NCBI GenBank assembly: GCA_019894765.1
Contig: JAGXNT010000054.1
Coordinates: 1-64,000 of the forward strand
Length of the DNA stretch: 64,000 nucleotides
Reading direction: 5' to 3'
DNA from: Candidatus Heimdallarchaeota archaeon
GTDB taxonomy: Archaea; Asgardarchaeota; Heimdallarchaeia; JABLTI01
The position numbers were made by a program, and so were the translations under genes. The notes under the pieces are model-generated. The model did not search any database. It had not been told where the DNA came from and worked only from the letters and a program-made list of their open reading frames with translations. Shown piece after piece: positions 9,258 through 17,963 of this stretch (its first letter is position 1; each line of letters opens with the position of its first letter).

Positions 9258-10727
9258 TTAAATTATCGCATTGAATTCCCTTGGGGTTGGTATATCACAG
9301 ACTTTGTATGCTCTCAAAAGATTGGTGCTTCCTGGAGCTAAGACTGAACCTGAAATAACCGCAATGATATCATCATCGCTAAAATAACCCATTTTCTTAG
9401 CGACATGAACGGTTTCTACAACCATTTGATCGGTATTTTGGTATTGCTTAACCAGCAGCGGATAACAACCCCATATTAATCCTAATTGACGAATAATCTT
9501 AGTACTTGGAGTAGCAACAAATATTCGAGTTTTGGGACGATGTTTTGCAATTAATCTAGCACTAAATCCACCTTCTGTAAAAGCAATTATCGCTTTGACT
9601 GGCATTTTATCAACAAGCATTCCAGCAGCAGTTGCAAGGTTTTCTGCAATTCTATCTCTTTCAGTGAATTTCTGATCTGGAAAATCCATCCATTTCAATT
9701 CTTTTTCTACATTTAGTGCAATTTTATTCATCATTTCAATTGATGCAATAGGGTACTTCCCAACCGCTGTTTCTGCACTCAACATGACTGCATCTGTACC
9801 ATCATAAATGGCATTAGCAACATCACTTACTTCAGCTCGTGTAGGTCTAGCATTTGTGATCATTGACTCAAGCATTTGAGTTGCAGTAATAACTGGTTTT
9901 CCCACACGATTGCATTTTCTGATTATTTCTTTTTGTAAAATTGGTAATTGAGTGACTGATGTTTCTATTCCTAAATCTCCTCTAGCAACCATTATCGCAT
10001 CTGATTCCTTTAGGATTTTGTCAAAATTTTTAACAGCAAATGCATGTTCTATTTTGCTTACAATAGGTATATCTAAATCAGAATTCTGAATGATTTCTCT
10101 TAGACTACAAACATCATCAGATGAACGAACAAAAGATAAAGCAATATAATCGGGTTTGAGTTTTAATGCAAATTCAAGATCTTTAAGATCTTTTGGAGTT
10201 AGAGATGGAACATCCAATTTAACGTTAGGAATATTAATGCCTTTTTTACTCCTAATCTCTCCAGAGGAAAGAACCTTACAAAAAATATCTTGATTTTCAA
10301 TTTTCTTAACTCTTAATCCAATTATACCATCATTTATGAAAATTAAATTATTCTTCTTTAATGAACGAGGCAAGCTCTTGAGTGAAACAGATGCACGAAT
10401 ATTATCACCTATTATTTCTTCTGTTGTAAGAATAAATTCTTCACCTTGGACTAAAAAATAAGGTTCAGATAACTCACCCAATCGGATTTTTGGTCCTTGA
10501 AGGTCAAATAAGACAGTGATTTCATCAGAAACTGACCGTATTTTGTTAAACATGTCTTTATGCCATTCATGAGAATTATGAGAGAAATTTAGACGGGCTA
10601 CATCCATTCCTGCAGTGATCATTTTTCCTATAATATTTTTGGATTCACTACTTGGACCTAATGTACATACAATTTTTGTTCGAGCGAAATTTTTGTTCCT
10701 TATTTTCTTTGTTTTCTTAGATGACAA
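9258..10727 (-). CDS. pyk: Pyruvate kinase
   Basis: 489 aa, normal length for the enzyme that converts phosphoenolpyruvate and ADP to pyruvate and ATP. Seen in order: the N-terminal substrate-binding RLNFSH, the catalytic lysine block IVSKIE, the metal-binding MVARGDLG, the signature ITATQMLESM and the VMLSAETA element, followed by the allosteric C-terminal domain. The start is TTG 10727. It is convergent with the gene at 8156, separated by 10 bp. It implies lower glycolysis and feeds the acetyl-CoA enzymes elsewhere in the window. Confidence 0.95.
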   Translation of the reverse strand: MSSKKTKKIRNKNFARTKIVCTLGPSSESKNIIGKMITAGMDVARLNFSHNSHEWHKDMFNKIRSVSDEITVLFDLQGPKIRLGELSEPYFLVQGEEFILTTEEIIGDNIRASVSLKSLPRSLKKNNLIFINDGIIGLRVKKIENQDIFCKVLSSGEIRSKKGINIPNVKLDVPSLTPKDLKDLEFALKLKPDYIALSFVRSSDDVCSLREIIQNSDLDIPIVSKIEHAFAVKNFDKILKESDAIMVARGDLGIETSVTQLPILQKEIIRKCNRVGKPVITATQMLESMITNARPTRAEVSDVANAIYDGTDAVMLSAETAVGKYPIASIEMMNKIALNVEKELKWMDFPDQKFTERDRIAENLATAAGMLVDKMPVKAIIAFTEGGFSARLIAKHRPKTRIFVATPSTKIIRQLGLIWGCYPLLVKQYQNTDQMVVETVHVAKKMGYFSDDDIIAVISGSVLAPGSTNLLRAYKVCDIPTPREFNAII

Positions 10728-10838
10728 GAGATCCGTTAACCTGATTTCAGTAATTATAGAAAATTAAGTTCTTCATGTTATCTAAATGTTTAGTAGAGCA
10801 ATTTTACTTCTAAAAAAAGATGAAAGATAATGGAAATA

Positions 10839-11321
10839 TTAAATAGAAATTTTCTCCAGCTCACTAAAGAAGTAATCTTTATCTTCTTTTTTAGCTATTT
10901 TCTCACCAGCTTCTTTTCCTAATTCCCAGTATTTTTTAGCTTCTGTCTTTTTTCCCGCGACATTATAGGCTCGTGCTAATGCTTCATAGGCAAAGGCTAA
11001 CTCCCAATCACCTATGTTATTTTCTTTACAAATTTCTAAACATCTTGTGGCGTGATAAATAGCTGCATCTGGATGGTTTAGAATAGCATACACTCTTGAT
11101 ATTTGCCATTCTCCACGTTCAAAGTGTGTAGGTGTTCCGATTTGCCCCCAATGATGTCTGGAAGCATGTGCTGAGTGGATCATTTCATCGTCGTCTTCTT
11201 TAGTTCTATTTTCTTTTTCCATTAAATCCCATGTATGGTTGAAATTGTTGACTGCAAATTTTTTATGGACTTTTTCTTCTTCTGTTAGTTCTTTCTTTTC
11301 TTTAGTCAAAGAATCACCCAT
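10839..11321 (-). CDS. TPR-like helical repeat protein
   Basis: 160 aa. The first 30 residues are charged and low in complexity (KEKKELTEEEK). The rest is helical, with paired helices of TPR type: an alanine-rich helix around HPDAAIYHATRCLEIC and a clear TPR motif around WELAFAYEALARAYNVAGKKTEAKKYW. A His-rich segment (SRHHWGQ) precedes the repeats and recalls small bacterial TPR-like proteins of unknown role. It presumably mediates protein contacts. It is transcribed alone and is divergent from the propeller gene at 11500. Confidence 0.7.
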   Translation of the reverse strand: MGDSLTKEKKELTEEEKVHKKFAVNNFNHTWDLMEKENRTKEDDDEMIHSAHASRHHWGQIGTPTHFERGEWQISRVYAILNHPDAAIYHATRCLEICKENNIGDWELAFAYEALARAYNVAGKKTEAKKYWELGKEAGEKIAKKEDKDYFFSELEKISI

Positions 11322-11499
11322 AACTAAATTCTAATCTAACAAAGATGCCAAATTTATTAAACATTATTTTTTACGAAGTAAGAAAAAAACAACTTATTTT
11401 TGTTAGTTTTTAAAATGTAAATCATTTTCTATTCAAATTTCATTTTTTATTCATCAAAAATATTAAATTACCAAAATAACATTATAAATGGGGTAGAAT

Positions 11500-12855
11500 T
11501 TGTTATACAGAAAGAGGTTTAACAATTTTAATTCAAAAATCATAACACTAATGATCATTTCGTTGTTTCTTTTCCCTAGTTATAAAAGCAAAACTAACAT
11601 AAGCTATTCCATAATACAAAGAACATCAAATATTGAAGATAATTCAGTTAGTATAAACAATATTCAAGTACCAATCATTTCCTTAGATGTAGCTGTAAAA
11701 AATTCGTATGCATATCTTGTAGGGGAAAATCATTTCAGTTATTATAGGCTTGATACATCCAAACCTGAAAGAGTAGGATATGTTGAAGAAACGGATGATT
11801 ATTACAATAGATCCTTTCTGGCACTTAATCAGATTGAAATTCAAGGTAACTATATGTACCTTTTAGGTTCACGAAGTCATTATTCATCAGCAAATGCTAC
11901 TCTTTTTGTAGCTGAATTATACGATGCAAATAACTTTGAGGTTTTAGGTAATTGTTCATTTAATGCTTCGAATGTTGGAGCATTAGCTGCCTATATTCAT
12001 GAATTGTATATAGAAGATGATTATGCGTTTATTGGAACAACATGGTATAACACAACTTATGAGGATATTGCGATTTCACTCATATCAATTCTTGACATAA
12101 GTAATAAATCAAATCCTGTAGTTCTTGGTAATTATAATGATACAGGGATTTGCAGAGGTTTCGCAATGGAGAATGATACTTTATTCCTGGCTCTGAGTGA
12201 GCAAGCTGTGTATGATGCACCAAATTTTTCGTATACCTATATTGGAGAGAATAGACTAGTAATTCTAGATGTATCTAACAAATCTCAACCACTAAAAATT
12301 CATCAACTTAATCTTTCACATAGTCCATGTTCTGCTGCTATACATAATGGTTATCTTTATTTGTCGTACTCAAATTCATCTTTTGAAATCTACAACATAG
12401 ATGATATTCAAAATCCAAATCTCTTAATAAGCTCAAATATAAATTCAAGAAATATTGTTTTTGAAAATGATCTCACATATATCTTGGAAAAAAACAAATT
12501 ACTAATTGTTGATACCGAAGATATATACAATTTCAGAATAATTGGACAGAAAAAAGTTCGTTATAGAGGAGAAAACGGGATATTTCACGATTGTATTATT
12601 GAGAATAATCTAGTTTTCGCAGTGAGACAGGTTCAATATTATGGATCTTTCATAATCTTTGACTGTACAAATGAAAGGAATCCCAAAATTATCTTCCCTG
12701 ATGCTGATGCAAGTGATGTTTTACATGAGCTAACTTTAACCATCTCGGGTTATGTAATCTCTCCCATAATTTTTGTCTCGATAATATTTTTTGTTACTAG
12801 GCTTTTGATTAAGAGAAATAAAAAAAGAGAGGTAAAAAATGAGAATGGAGATTGA
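11500..12855 (+). CDS. Surface LVIVD-repeat beta-propeller protein
   Basis: 451 aa from TTG 11500, preceded by GGGGT. An N-terminal hydrophobic signal/anchor segment (about residues 14-30) is followed by a long extracytoplasmic region and a C-terminal membrane span (about 415-437) with a basic cytoplasmic tail. At least four repeats carry the LVIVD signature (ISILDISNKSNP, LVILDVSNKSQP, LLIVDTEDIYN, FIIFDCTNERNP) that builds seven-bladed propellers on archaeal and bacterial surfaces. The many N-x-S/T sequons suit N-glycosylation by the AglB encoded in this window. It is followed after 3 bp by a polytopic membrane protein, likely in the same operon. Confidence 0.8.
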   Translation: MLYRKRFNNFNSKIITLMIISLFLFPSYKSKTNISYSIIQRTSNIEDNSVSINNIQVPIISLDVAVKNSYAYLVGENHFSYYRLDTSKPERVGYVEETDDYYNRSFLALNQIEIQGNYMYLLGSRSHYSSANATLFVAELYDANNFEVLGNCSFNASNVGALAAYIHELYIEDDYAFIGTTWYNTTYEDIAISLISILDISNKSNPVVLGNYNDTGICRGFAMENDTLFLALSEQAVYDAPNFSYTYIGENRLVILDVSNKSQPLKIHQLNLSHSPCSAAIHNGYLYLSYSNSSFEIYNIDDIQNPNLLISSNINSRNIVFENDLTYILEKNKLLIVDTEDIYNFRIIGQKKVRYRGENGIFHDCIIENNLVFAVRQVQYYGSFIIFDCTNERNPKIIFPDADASDVLHELTLTISGYVISPIIFVSIIFFVTRLLIKRNKKREVKNENGD

Positions 12856-12858
12856 TTT

Positions 12859-14085
12859 ATGGAAAACATAAAACTTGAAAATGATTCTTTGAGTTTTAAA
12901 GATGAAATTGATAAAAAAGCTAGAATTCAATTAGTCAATATTTTAGTTTTCTATTTTATAGGAATTTCATTATTGACAACCTTGGTTTTAATGGTACCAA
13001 ATATTGATACTAGCTATCATACTTCAGAATTAATTGATTATGATGGAAACAACTTTTTCTACAAGTGGTTTTATAACTATTATATTGCTGGTTCTTACTT
13101 CAATTCTAGTTTAAAAAACATACAGCCACATTATGGATTTTTCATTCTTCTCCCAATAATTTCCATTTCATTTTTTGTTGCTATATACTTTATTTTAAAA
13201 TCTAATAACCAACAAAGAAAATTGGTTACTTACATTTCATGGATTCTAAATCTTGCCCCAATTATTGCCTATATTGTAGTTGCCCATAAAATAAATGCAG
13301 AGTATTATCACCTTACCAATGATCAACAATATTATCTTCCAGGATTAGGTTTATTCCCAGTGTATTCTCTACTACCTTTCCATTTAATTCAGATTTTTAC
13401 CAAAGATAATTTTACAGAAGTATTTGGTATAAAAAAGGAAATAACTTTTAGAAGACTAAAGAGATGTTTTGCAATCACAATTTTGTTCTTTATGATCATT
13501 AATTTTATTTTTCCATATTTATTTTTGTCTGACAATCTTAGAGATGGTGTTTATCTTTGGTTTCTCCTAATAACAAGTTCTATAGTCTATTTTTATTTGA
13601 CAATTTTTTATTTAACGGTTATCAGAAAACAAGTTATGAAAAGATACGCGAAGGAACTTCATGCAATCTTTCTCCCAATTTTAACGTTTTGGATATTCAT
13701 TTTGTATATTGGCTTCACAACACCTTATTACGGTGTAGATGATCCAGTTTTTGAATTATTCCATGACATTACTTTTCCAATAATAATTAGGTCGTTATTA
13801 ATAAAATGGGCTTTAGCTTTAATGTTAAGTTTTCCAATTGGGTTCTATTCAGATAGAAAAGGATTCTTTATTATAACAGCAATATTTGCTGCAACGATAT
13901 TTAGTCTTATGTATCTAAACAATCTCCCTGGTCTAATTAGATACTATGATAGATATACTCCTGGAAAAATTACCTACTATATAATTGATCCAATAATAAA
14001 TTGCTCAATTTTTGTATTAGGTGCTTTTGTTGGCAAATTTCTGAAAGGTGATTTTTGGCCTAAGATATTGAGACCAGTTGTTTAA
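12859..14085 (+). CDS. Polytopic membrane protein, single-unit relative of the duplicated protein at 52699-55080
   Basis: 408 aa with about ten hydrophobic segments. After the first span it carries a conserved extracellular signature NNFFYKW followed by aromatic residues and KNIQPHYG, then an isoleucine/leucine-rich span. The same order (NNFFYKW, IKPHIGG, then NYINWLLYCVPII against SWILNLAPII here) occurs in the second unit of the 793-aa protein encoded at 52699-55080. It therefore belongs to the same lineage-specific membrane family but has one unit and no winged helix or zinc ribbon. The function is unknown. It starts 3 bp after the propeller gene, so the pair is likely co-expressed. Confidence 0.7.
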   Translation: MENIKLENDSLSFKDEIDKKARIQLVNILVFYFIGISLLTTLVLMVPNIDTSYHTSELIDYDGNNFFYKWFYNYYIAGSYFNSSLKNIQPHYGFFILLPIISISFFVAIYFILKSNNQQRKLVTYISWILNLAPIIAYIVVAHKINAEYYHLTNDQQYYLPGLGLFPVYSLLPFHLIQIFTKDNFTEVFGIKKEITFRRLKRCFAITILFFMIINFIFPYLFLSDNLRDGVYLWFLLITSSIVYFYLTIFYLTVIRKQVMKRYAKELHAIFLPILTFWIFILYIGFTTPYYGVDDPVFELFHDITFPIIIRSLLIKWALALMLSFPIGFYSDRKGFFIITAIFAATIFSLMYLNNLPGLIRYYDRYTPGKITYYIIDPIINCSIFVLGAFVGKFLKGDFWPKILRPVV

Positions 14086-14964
14086 TTATAGTTCTTTAAA
14101 CCATTCATCACTATATTCTCCAACCCAGACAAAACCAATAGTATCTGGACCAACATGTACTCCAACAGCTGGTCCAACTTCTGCCATAAGTATTTCTTTG
14201 GGAGCATTTGGGAGAGCTTTAAAGTAATCAATTAGTTTCTGGCATCTTTCCGGATTGCCAGAATGGGCTACAAAAACTAATTCTTCCTTTTGTTTCCCTG
14301 CAACTTTTGCCATAAGTTTTTTGATTGCATCTTCAATATTTTGCCATAACATGACTCGTCCAGGTGAAACGATTTCTCCATCTTGAATATGGAAAATTGG
14401 CTTAATATTGAGAACTGTACCCATAAGATGAGTCAATCTACCAATACGACCACCTTTTCTTAGGAATTTCAGTGTTGCTGCATAGCTAATCAAATGAACA
14501 TTCGGAATGATATCTTTTTCAAGATATTTTATAACTTCTTGTTTTGATTTTCCTTCTGCAAGTTTTCGAGCTGCTAAAAGAACAACAAGACCTGTTTCAA
14601 TTGTTCCACAAAGAGAATCTATCACTGTGACATTTTCATAAGAAAATTGCTTCACAACGAGATGAGCTGTTTGATTAACAGCACTTAACTTCGATGAAAG
14701 TGTGATAAGAAGTATCTCATCATATTTCTCAAGTTGCTTGTCAATTGTTTCTTTGAAAATCTTAGGGGAGGAAACACCAGATTTTATATCTTCTCCTGCC
14801 ACTAATCGTCGATAAAATTCCTCATTTGTTAAATCAAAAATTGGTTGACGAACTTCTTCATCATTAAAAATCACATTTACTGGAATAACACCGATATCAT
14901 GCTTTTTGATATATTCTATTGGAAGATCACAGGTTGAATCTGTAATTATACCTACTTTACTCAT
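14086..14964 (-). CDS. DegV family fatty-acid-binding protein
   Basis: 292 aa, the normal DegV length. The N-terminal motif GIITDSTCDLP, the SSKLSAVNQTA block and the FLRKGGRIG segment match the family. DegV proteins bind a fatty acid in a buried cleft. In bacteria (FakB) they present it to a fatty acid kinase, but no kinase partner (FakA) is visible here and the archaeal role is unclear. It lies 6 bp downstream of the DUF1295 gene on the same strand, so a lipid-related operon is plausible. It is convergent with the membrane protein at 12859-14085, separated by nothing. Confidence 0.9.
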   Translation of the reverse strand: MSKVGIITDSTCDLPIEYIKKHDIGVIPVNVIFNDEEVRQPIFDLTNEEFYRRLVAGEDIKSGVSSPKIFKETIDKQLEKYDEILLITLSSKLSAVNQTAHLVVKQFSYENVTVIDSLCGTIETGLVVLLAARKLAEGKSKQEVIKYLEKDIIPNVHLISYAATLKFLRKGGRIGRLTHLMGTVLNIKPIFHIQDGEIVSPGRVMLWQNIEDAIKKLMAKVAGKQKEELVFVAHSGNPERCQKLIDYFKALPNAPKEILMAEVGPAVGVHVGPDTIGFVWVGEYSDEWFKEL

Positions 14965-14970
14965 TTGTAA

Positions 14971-15840
14971 TCACTCCTGTAGTTTCTTTTTTGGAAACCA
15001 TGGAAACAAAACATTAGTTCTTTCTTGATATTCCTTATAACCAGGTTTTGTAATAAGGTGTTTTTCTACTTCTGGTACACCAGTGAAATAACGTATCAAG
15101 AGATGATACATTAATGGTGCCACGAAGAATATTACAATTAAATGAGCCCATTCAGTATTCGCGAAAGTAATAATGAATAATGCCCAGCTCATTGTTATTT
15201 CCCCAAAATAGTTGGGATGCCTAGTATATTTCCAAAGACCGTTTTCGATTATTTTTCCTCTGTTATCTCGATTTCTAATGAATTTCTTGAGTTGACGATC
15301 ACCAACTGACTCAAAGAAGAAACCAATTAACCAAATTGCTCCACCTAAAGCTATAGGGACTACTTGCCATACAGTTGGGTAAAAAATTTGCCATCCACCA
15401 AATACCCATGATTGCCATGGAGCTCCATAGAATAATGAATTAGCAAAAATCACTGGTGATGCGGCTATTGATGCCCAGAGTCCCTGCATCATGAAGATTA
15501 ATAGAAAAGATTTAAGATAGAAGTTTTTTGTCCATGACTCTCTTCTTTCAGCATATCTCTTATCTTCTCCTTTCCCAATATTTCTACGTGCAACATGATA
15601 GGCCAATCTAAATCCCCAAATACTAATTAGAATTGTTAAAATTATCTGGATTAGATTAACTTGTTTATGACTAAATACTGTAATCAAAAATGAAATATAA
15701 ACACCAAGTATGAAATTCAAACTCCAACAAATATCAATAATACTATTGTTTTTCAAAAGAACTGCAATGAAGAACATAATAATCATAAATACAAAAATAC
15801 CAGTAAAGGCGAAACTCAAAGAATAAATATCAATATTCAA
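14971..15840 (-). CDS. DUF1295 membrane protein (steroid 5-alpha-reductase-like)
   Basis: 289 aa with about seven membrane spans. The C-terminal segment WKYTRHPNYFGEI is the signature of the DUF1295/steroid reductase-methyltransferase (ICMT-like) superfamily, where it lines the NAD(P)H or SAM site. Members act on polyprenyl or sterol-like lipids, but the actual reaction is not known for DUF1295. It is immediately upstream of degV, and the two probably form a lipid-related operon. The start ATG 15840 is followed directly by the first span. Confidence 0.88.
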   Translation of the reverse strand: MNIDIYSLSFAFTGIFVFMIIMFFIAVLLKNNSIIDICWSLNFILGVYISFLITVFSHKQVNLIQIILTILISIWGFRLAYHVARRNIGKGEDKRYAERRESWTKNFYLKSFLLIFMMQGLWASIAASPVIFANSLFYGAPWQSWVFGGWQIFYPTVWQVVPIALGGAIWLIGFFFESVGDRQLKKFIRNRDNRGKIIENGLWKYTRHPNYFGEITMSWALFIITFANTEWAHLIVIFFVAPLMYHLLIRYFTGVPEVEKHLITKPGYKEYQERTNVLFPWFPKKKLQE

Positions 15841-15962
15841 TTGTTCACCAACTCCTTTTAACTTAATATTTTGCTTATTTAAAACTTTAATGCTTTAATT
15901 TTGTAAAAGTGATTTTTCCTAAATTCTTTTATAGAAATAATAATTTGTTGGGATGTATTTAG

Positions 15963-16685
15963 TTGAGGGTTGAATTAACTGTGTCAAATAAAGTAAAGGA
16001 AATCATTGCTGTTGCTAGAAAGGAGAAGAGAACCTTTCTATTAGAACCGGAATCCAAGCAATTGATGAAGGAGATTGGTATAACCACAACTGATTTTCAA
16101 GTTGCAAAAAATAGTAAAGAAGCAATTACAGCAGCTAAGGATATTGGCTATCCTGTCGTTATGAAGATCCTTTCACCACAAATCATCCACAAAACTGATG
16201 CAGGTGGAGTTAAGCTAAATATTAGTTCAGAAAAAGAAACCGAAAAAGCATTCAACGAAATTCTTGCTAATGCTAAGAAATATGATTCCAAGGCAGAAAT
16301 TAGAGGAGTTCTCATCGAAAAAATGGTTGCACCATCAACCGAAATTATCGTAGGAGTAACTCGTGACCCAACTTTTGGTCCAGCAATTATGTTTGGTCTT
16401 GGAGGTATTTTCGTAGAGCTTCTGAAAGATGTCTCTTTTAGAATTGCTCCTATAAAGGAAGAAGATGCACAAGAAATGATCCATGAAATCAAAGCATTAC
16501 CAATGCTCCAAGGTTTCAGGGGAGGACCAAACGTTAAATTAGAATTAATTGTCGATGTTCTGATGAAAATCTCTCAATTAACAATCGATTTTATTGATGA
16601 TATTTTAGAAATTGATCTTAATCCCATCTTCGCTTATGAAGATAAAATACTCACAGTTGATGCTAGAATCATCTTAACAAAATAA
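15963..16685 (+). CDS. acdB: ADP-forming acetyl/acyl-CoA synthetase, ATP-grasp (beta) subunit
   Basis: About 240 aa from TTG 15963; GTG 15981 is an alternative with GAGGG upstream. The N-terminus (LLEPESKQLMKEIGI) and the segment YPVVMKILSPQIIHKTDAGG are typical of the ATP-grasp subunit of NDP-forming acyl-CoA synthetases. These enzymes make ATP from acetyl-CoA or other acyl-CoA thioesters in archaea. A full enzyme also needs the CoA-binding alpha subunit with its phosphorylated histidine, which is not adjacent. It must be encoded elsewhere or the protein pairs with another partner. The C-terminal DLNPIFAYEDKILTVDARI closes the ATP-grasp fold. Confidence 0.88.
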   Translation: MRVELTVSNKVKEIIAVARKEKRTFLLEPESKQLMKEIGITTTDFQVAKNSKEAITAAKDIGYPVVMKILSPQIIHKTDAGGVKLNISSEKETEKAFNEILANAKKYDSKAEIRGVLIEKMVAPSTEIIVGVTRDPTFGPAIMFGLGGIFVELLKDVSFRIAPIKEEDAQEMIHEIKALPMLQGFRGGPNVKLELIVDVLMKISQLTIDFIDDILEIDLNPIFAYEDKILTVDARIILTK

Positions 16686-16796
16686 AGCGTTCATTATTTT
16701 AAAGAAACTCATTATGAATGCTAACTGTCAATAAAGAGCAATGTAAATTCCTTGCTCAAGAACTTAAATTTGCTATTATAAGGATTGGATAATTGA

Positions 16797-17342
16797 TTGG
16801 ATAAAAAGAAAACAATTGCTACACGCTATGATTCATCTGCTGAAATATATGATACTAGATACAATGACATCCAAGCTCAGAAATATCAAGAAATTCTGTC
16901 TCGAGTTGATTTCTCTGAGTCTAAAGATATTATCGATATTGGTTGTGGTACCGGAACTTTTCTCGGTTTAATAAAACAACGTGTTGATGGTAATAGCAAA
17001 CTAATTGGCGTAGATATTTCGCATGAAATGATTAAAATTGCCCATGAGAAATTCCCTGAAATCGACTTTATAGTAGCTGATTCCGATAATTTACCAATTA
17101 AAGATGAACATTTTCAACGTGTTTTATCAGTTACGCATCTCCAAAACCTACCAGAACCTGATAAGACTGTAAACGAAATGAAAAGAATCTCTACAAAAGA
17201 TGCAATAGTCGCTATTTCGATTTTAAGAAAAACTTGGACTCAAGAAGAATTACATAGATTGATTAAGAAAAGTGATCTAGAAATAGACGATGAATGGATT
17301 GCTGAAGTCGAAGACATCGGTGTTATTTGTCATAAGCCTTAA
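16797..17342 (+). CDS. Class I SAM-dependent methyltransferase
   Basis: 181 aa from TTG 16797. A TATA-like stretch about 30 bp upstream suggests a nearly leaderless mRNA. Motif I is DIGCGTGTF near residue 47, strand 2 ends GVDISHEM, and the motif II region has VADSDNLPIKDEHF. The C-terminus is shorter than in most relatives, with the last strands reduced. The substrate is not evident. The N-terminal YDSSAEIYDTRY segment resembles UbiE/menG-like and demethylmenaquinone-type methyltransferases, but that is not enough to name it. Confidence 0.85.
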   Translation: MDKKKTIATRYDSSAEIYDTRYNDIQAQKYQEILSRVDFSESKDIIDIGCGTGTFLGLIKQRVDGNSKLIGVDISHEMIKIAHEKFPEIDFIVADSDNLPIKDEHFQRVLSVTHLQNLPEPDKTVNEMKRISTKDAIVAISILRKTWTQEELHRLIKKSDLEIDDEWIAEVEDIGVICHKP

Positions 17343-17414
17343 TGGGCATACTTTCCAATCTTAAAAGAAAGTTTTTTATATGTTCACATATGTATAATTA
17401 TGTAACAGGTGATA

Positions 17415-17543
17415 GTGAAATATCAAAGTTTTCTAAGAGCATGCTCAAAGGAAGGTTTTCCGATGAGTGTGCTCAAAAAAGCTTTATTTAGAGCTTTTTT
17501 AATGAAACTGCCCGAGGAAAAAGTGAAAGCACATGACAATTGA
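17415..17543 (+). CDS. Small basic protein (42 aa), overlapping the next gene
   Basis: A 42-codon frame from GTG 17415, missed by length cut-offs. A good TATA box (TTTTTATAT, about 17373-17381) lies about 35 bp upstream, and AGGTGAT (17407-17413) sits directly before the start, unusually close; an internal ATG at 17463 is the alternative. The product is basic and amphipathic (LKKALFRAFLMKLPEEKVKAHD). It ends 11 bp inside the following gene, whose ATG is at 17533, which suggests translational coupling. No family recognised. If it is not translated, this stretch is simply the 5' leader of the next gene. Confidence 0.45.
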   Translation: MKYQSFLRACSKEGFPMSVLKKALFRAFLMKLPEEKVKAHDN

Positions 17544-17844
17544 ATCCGATAAGAACAATGGATTAAGTGACTTCTTACTACAAGTCACACAAGCTGGTAC
17601 TTTTAGAGATTTAGCGAGTGCGTACAAGATAGTTTCCAAAGATTTTGAGGACATCAAGAAGCGCGACGAAAAGGGCAGAACTAAAACCTTCATTCAAAGA
17701 TATCAAGAATTATCTGAGATTGCAGATGAAATCCTTAACAAAACAAATGGTAGAGTTCCTTCAGCACAAGATGTTGCTGTTTTTGGTGAAATGGTAGTTC
17801 TCCGAGATATTTGTCTTAGAAGAATTGATGGTTTCTCAAAATAG
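17533..17844 (+). CDS. Small helical protein, unknown (103 aa)
   Basis: 103 aa, predicted soluble and mostly helical, with a charged middle (FEDIKKRDEKGRTKTF) and a conserved-looking C-terminal part containing NGRVPSAQDVAVFGEM and ending LRRIDGFSK. I do not recognise the family. It overlaps the 42-codon frame upstream by 11 bp in another frame and precedes asnS by about 120 bp on the same strand. An RNA- or synthetase-related role would be speculation from neighbourhood only. Confidence 0.7.
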   Translation: MTIESDKNNGLSDFLLQVTQAGTFRDLASAYKIVSKDFEDIKKRDEKGRTKTFIQRYQELSEIADEILNKTNGRVPSAQDVAVFGEMVVLRDICLRRIDGFSK

Positions 17845-17963
17845 CTTTTCTGATTGCACAGCTAAAAAACCATTCTCTTAGTATCTTTACTTTTCATATC
17901 ATTCTAAGCAAAAGATTTTAATCAGTTAATTAATCGCTTTTAGTCAATTATTGGTGATTGTTT

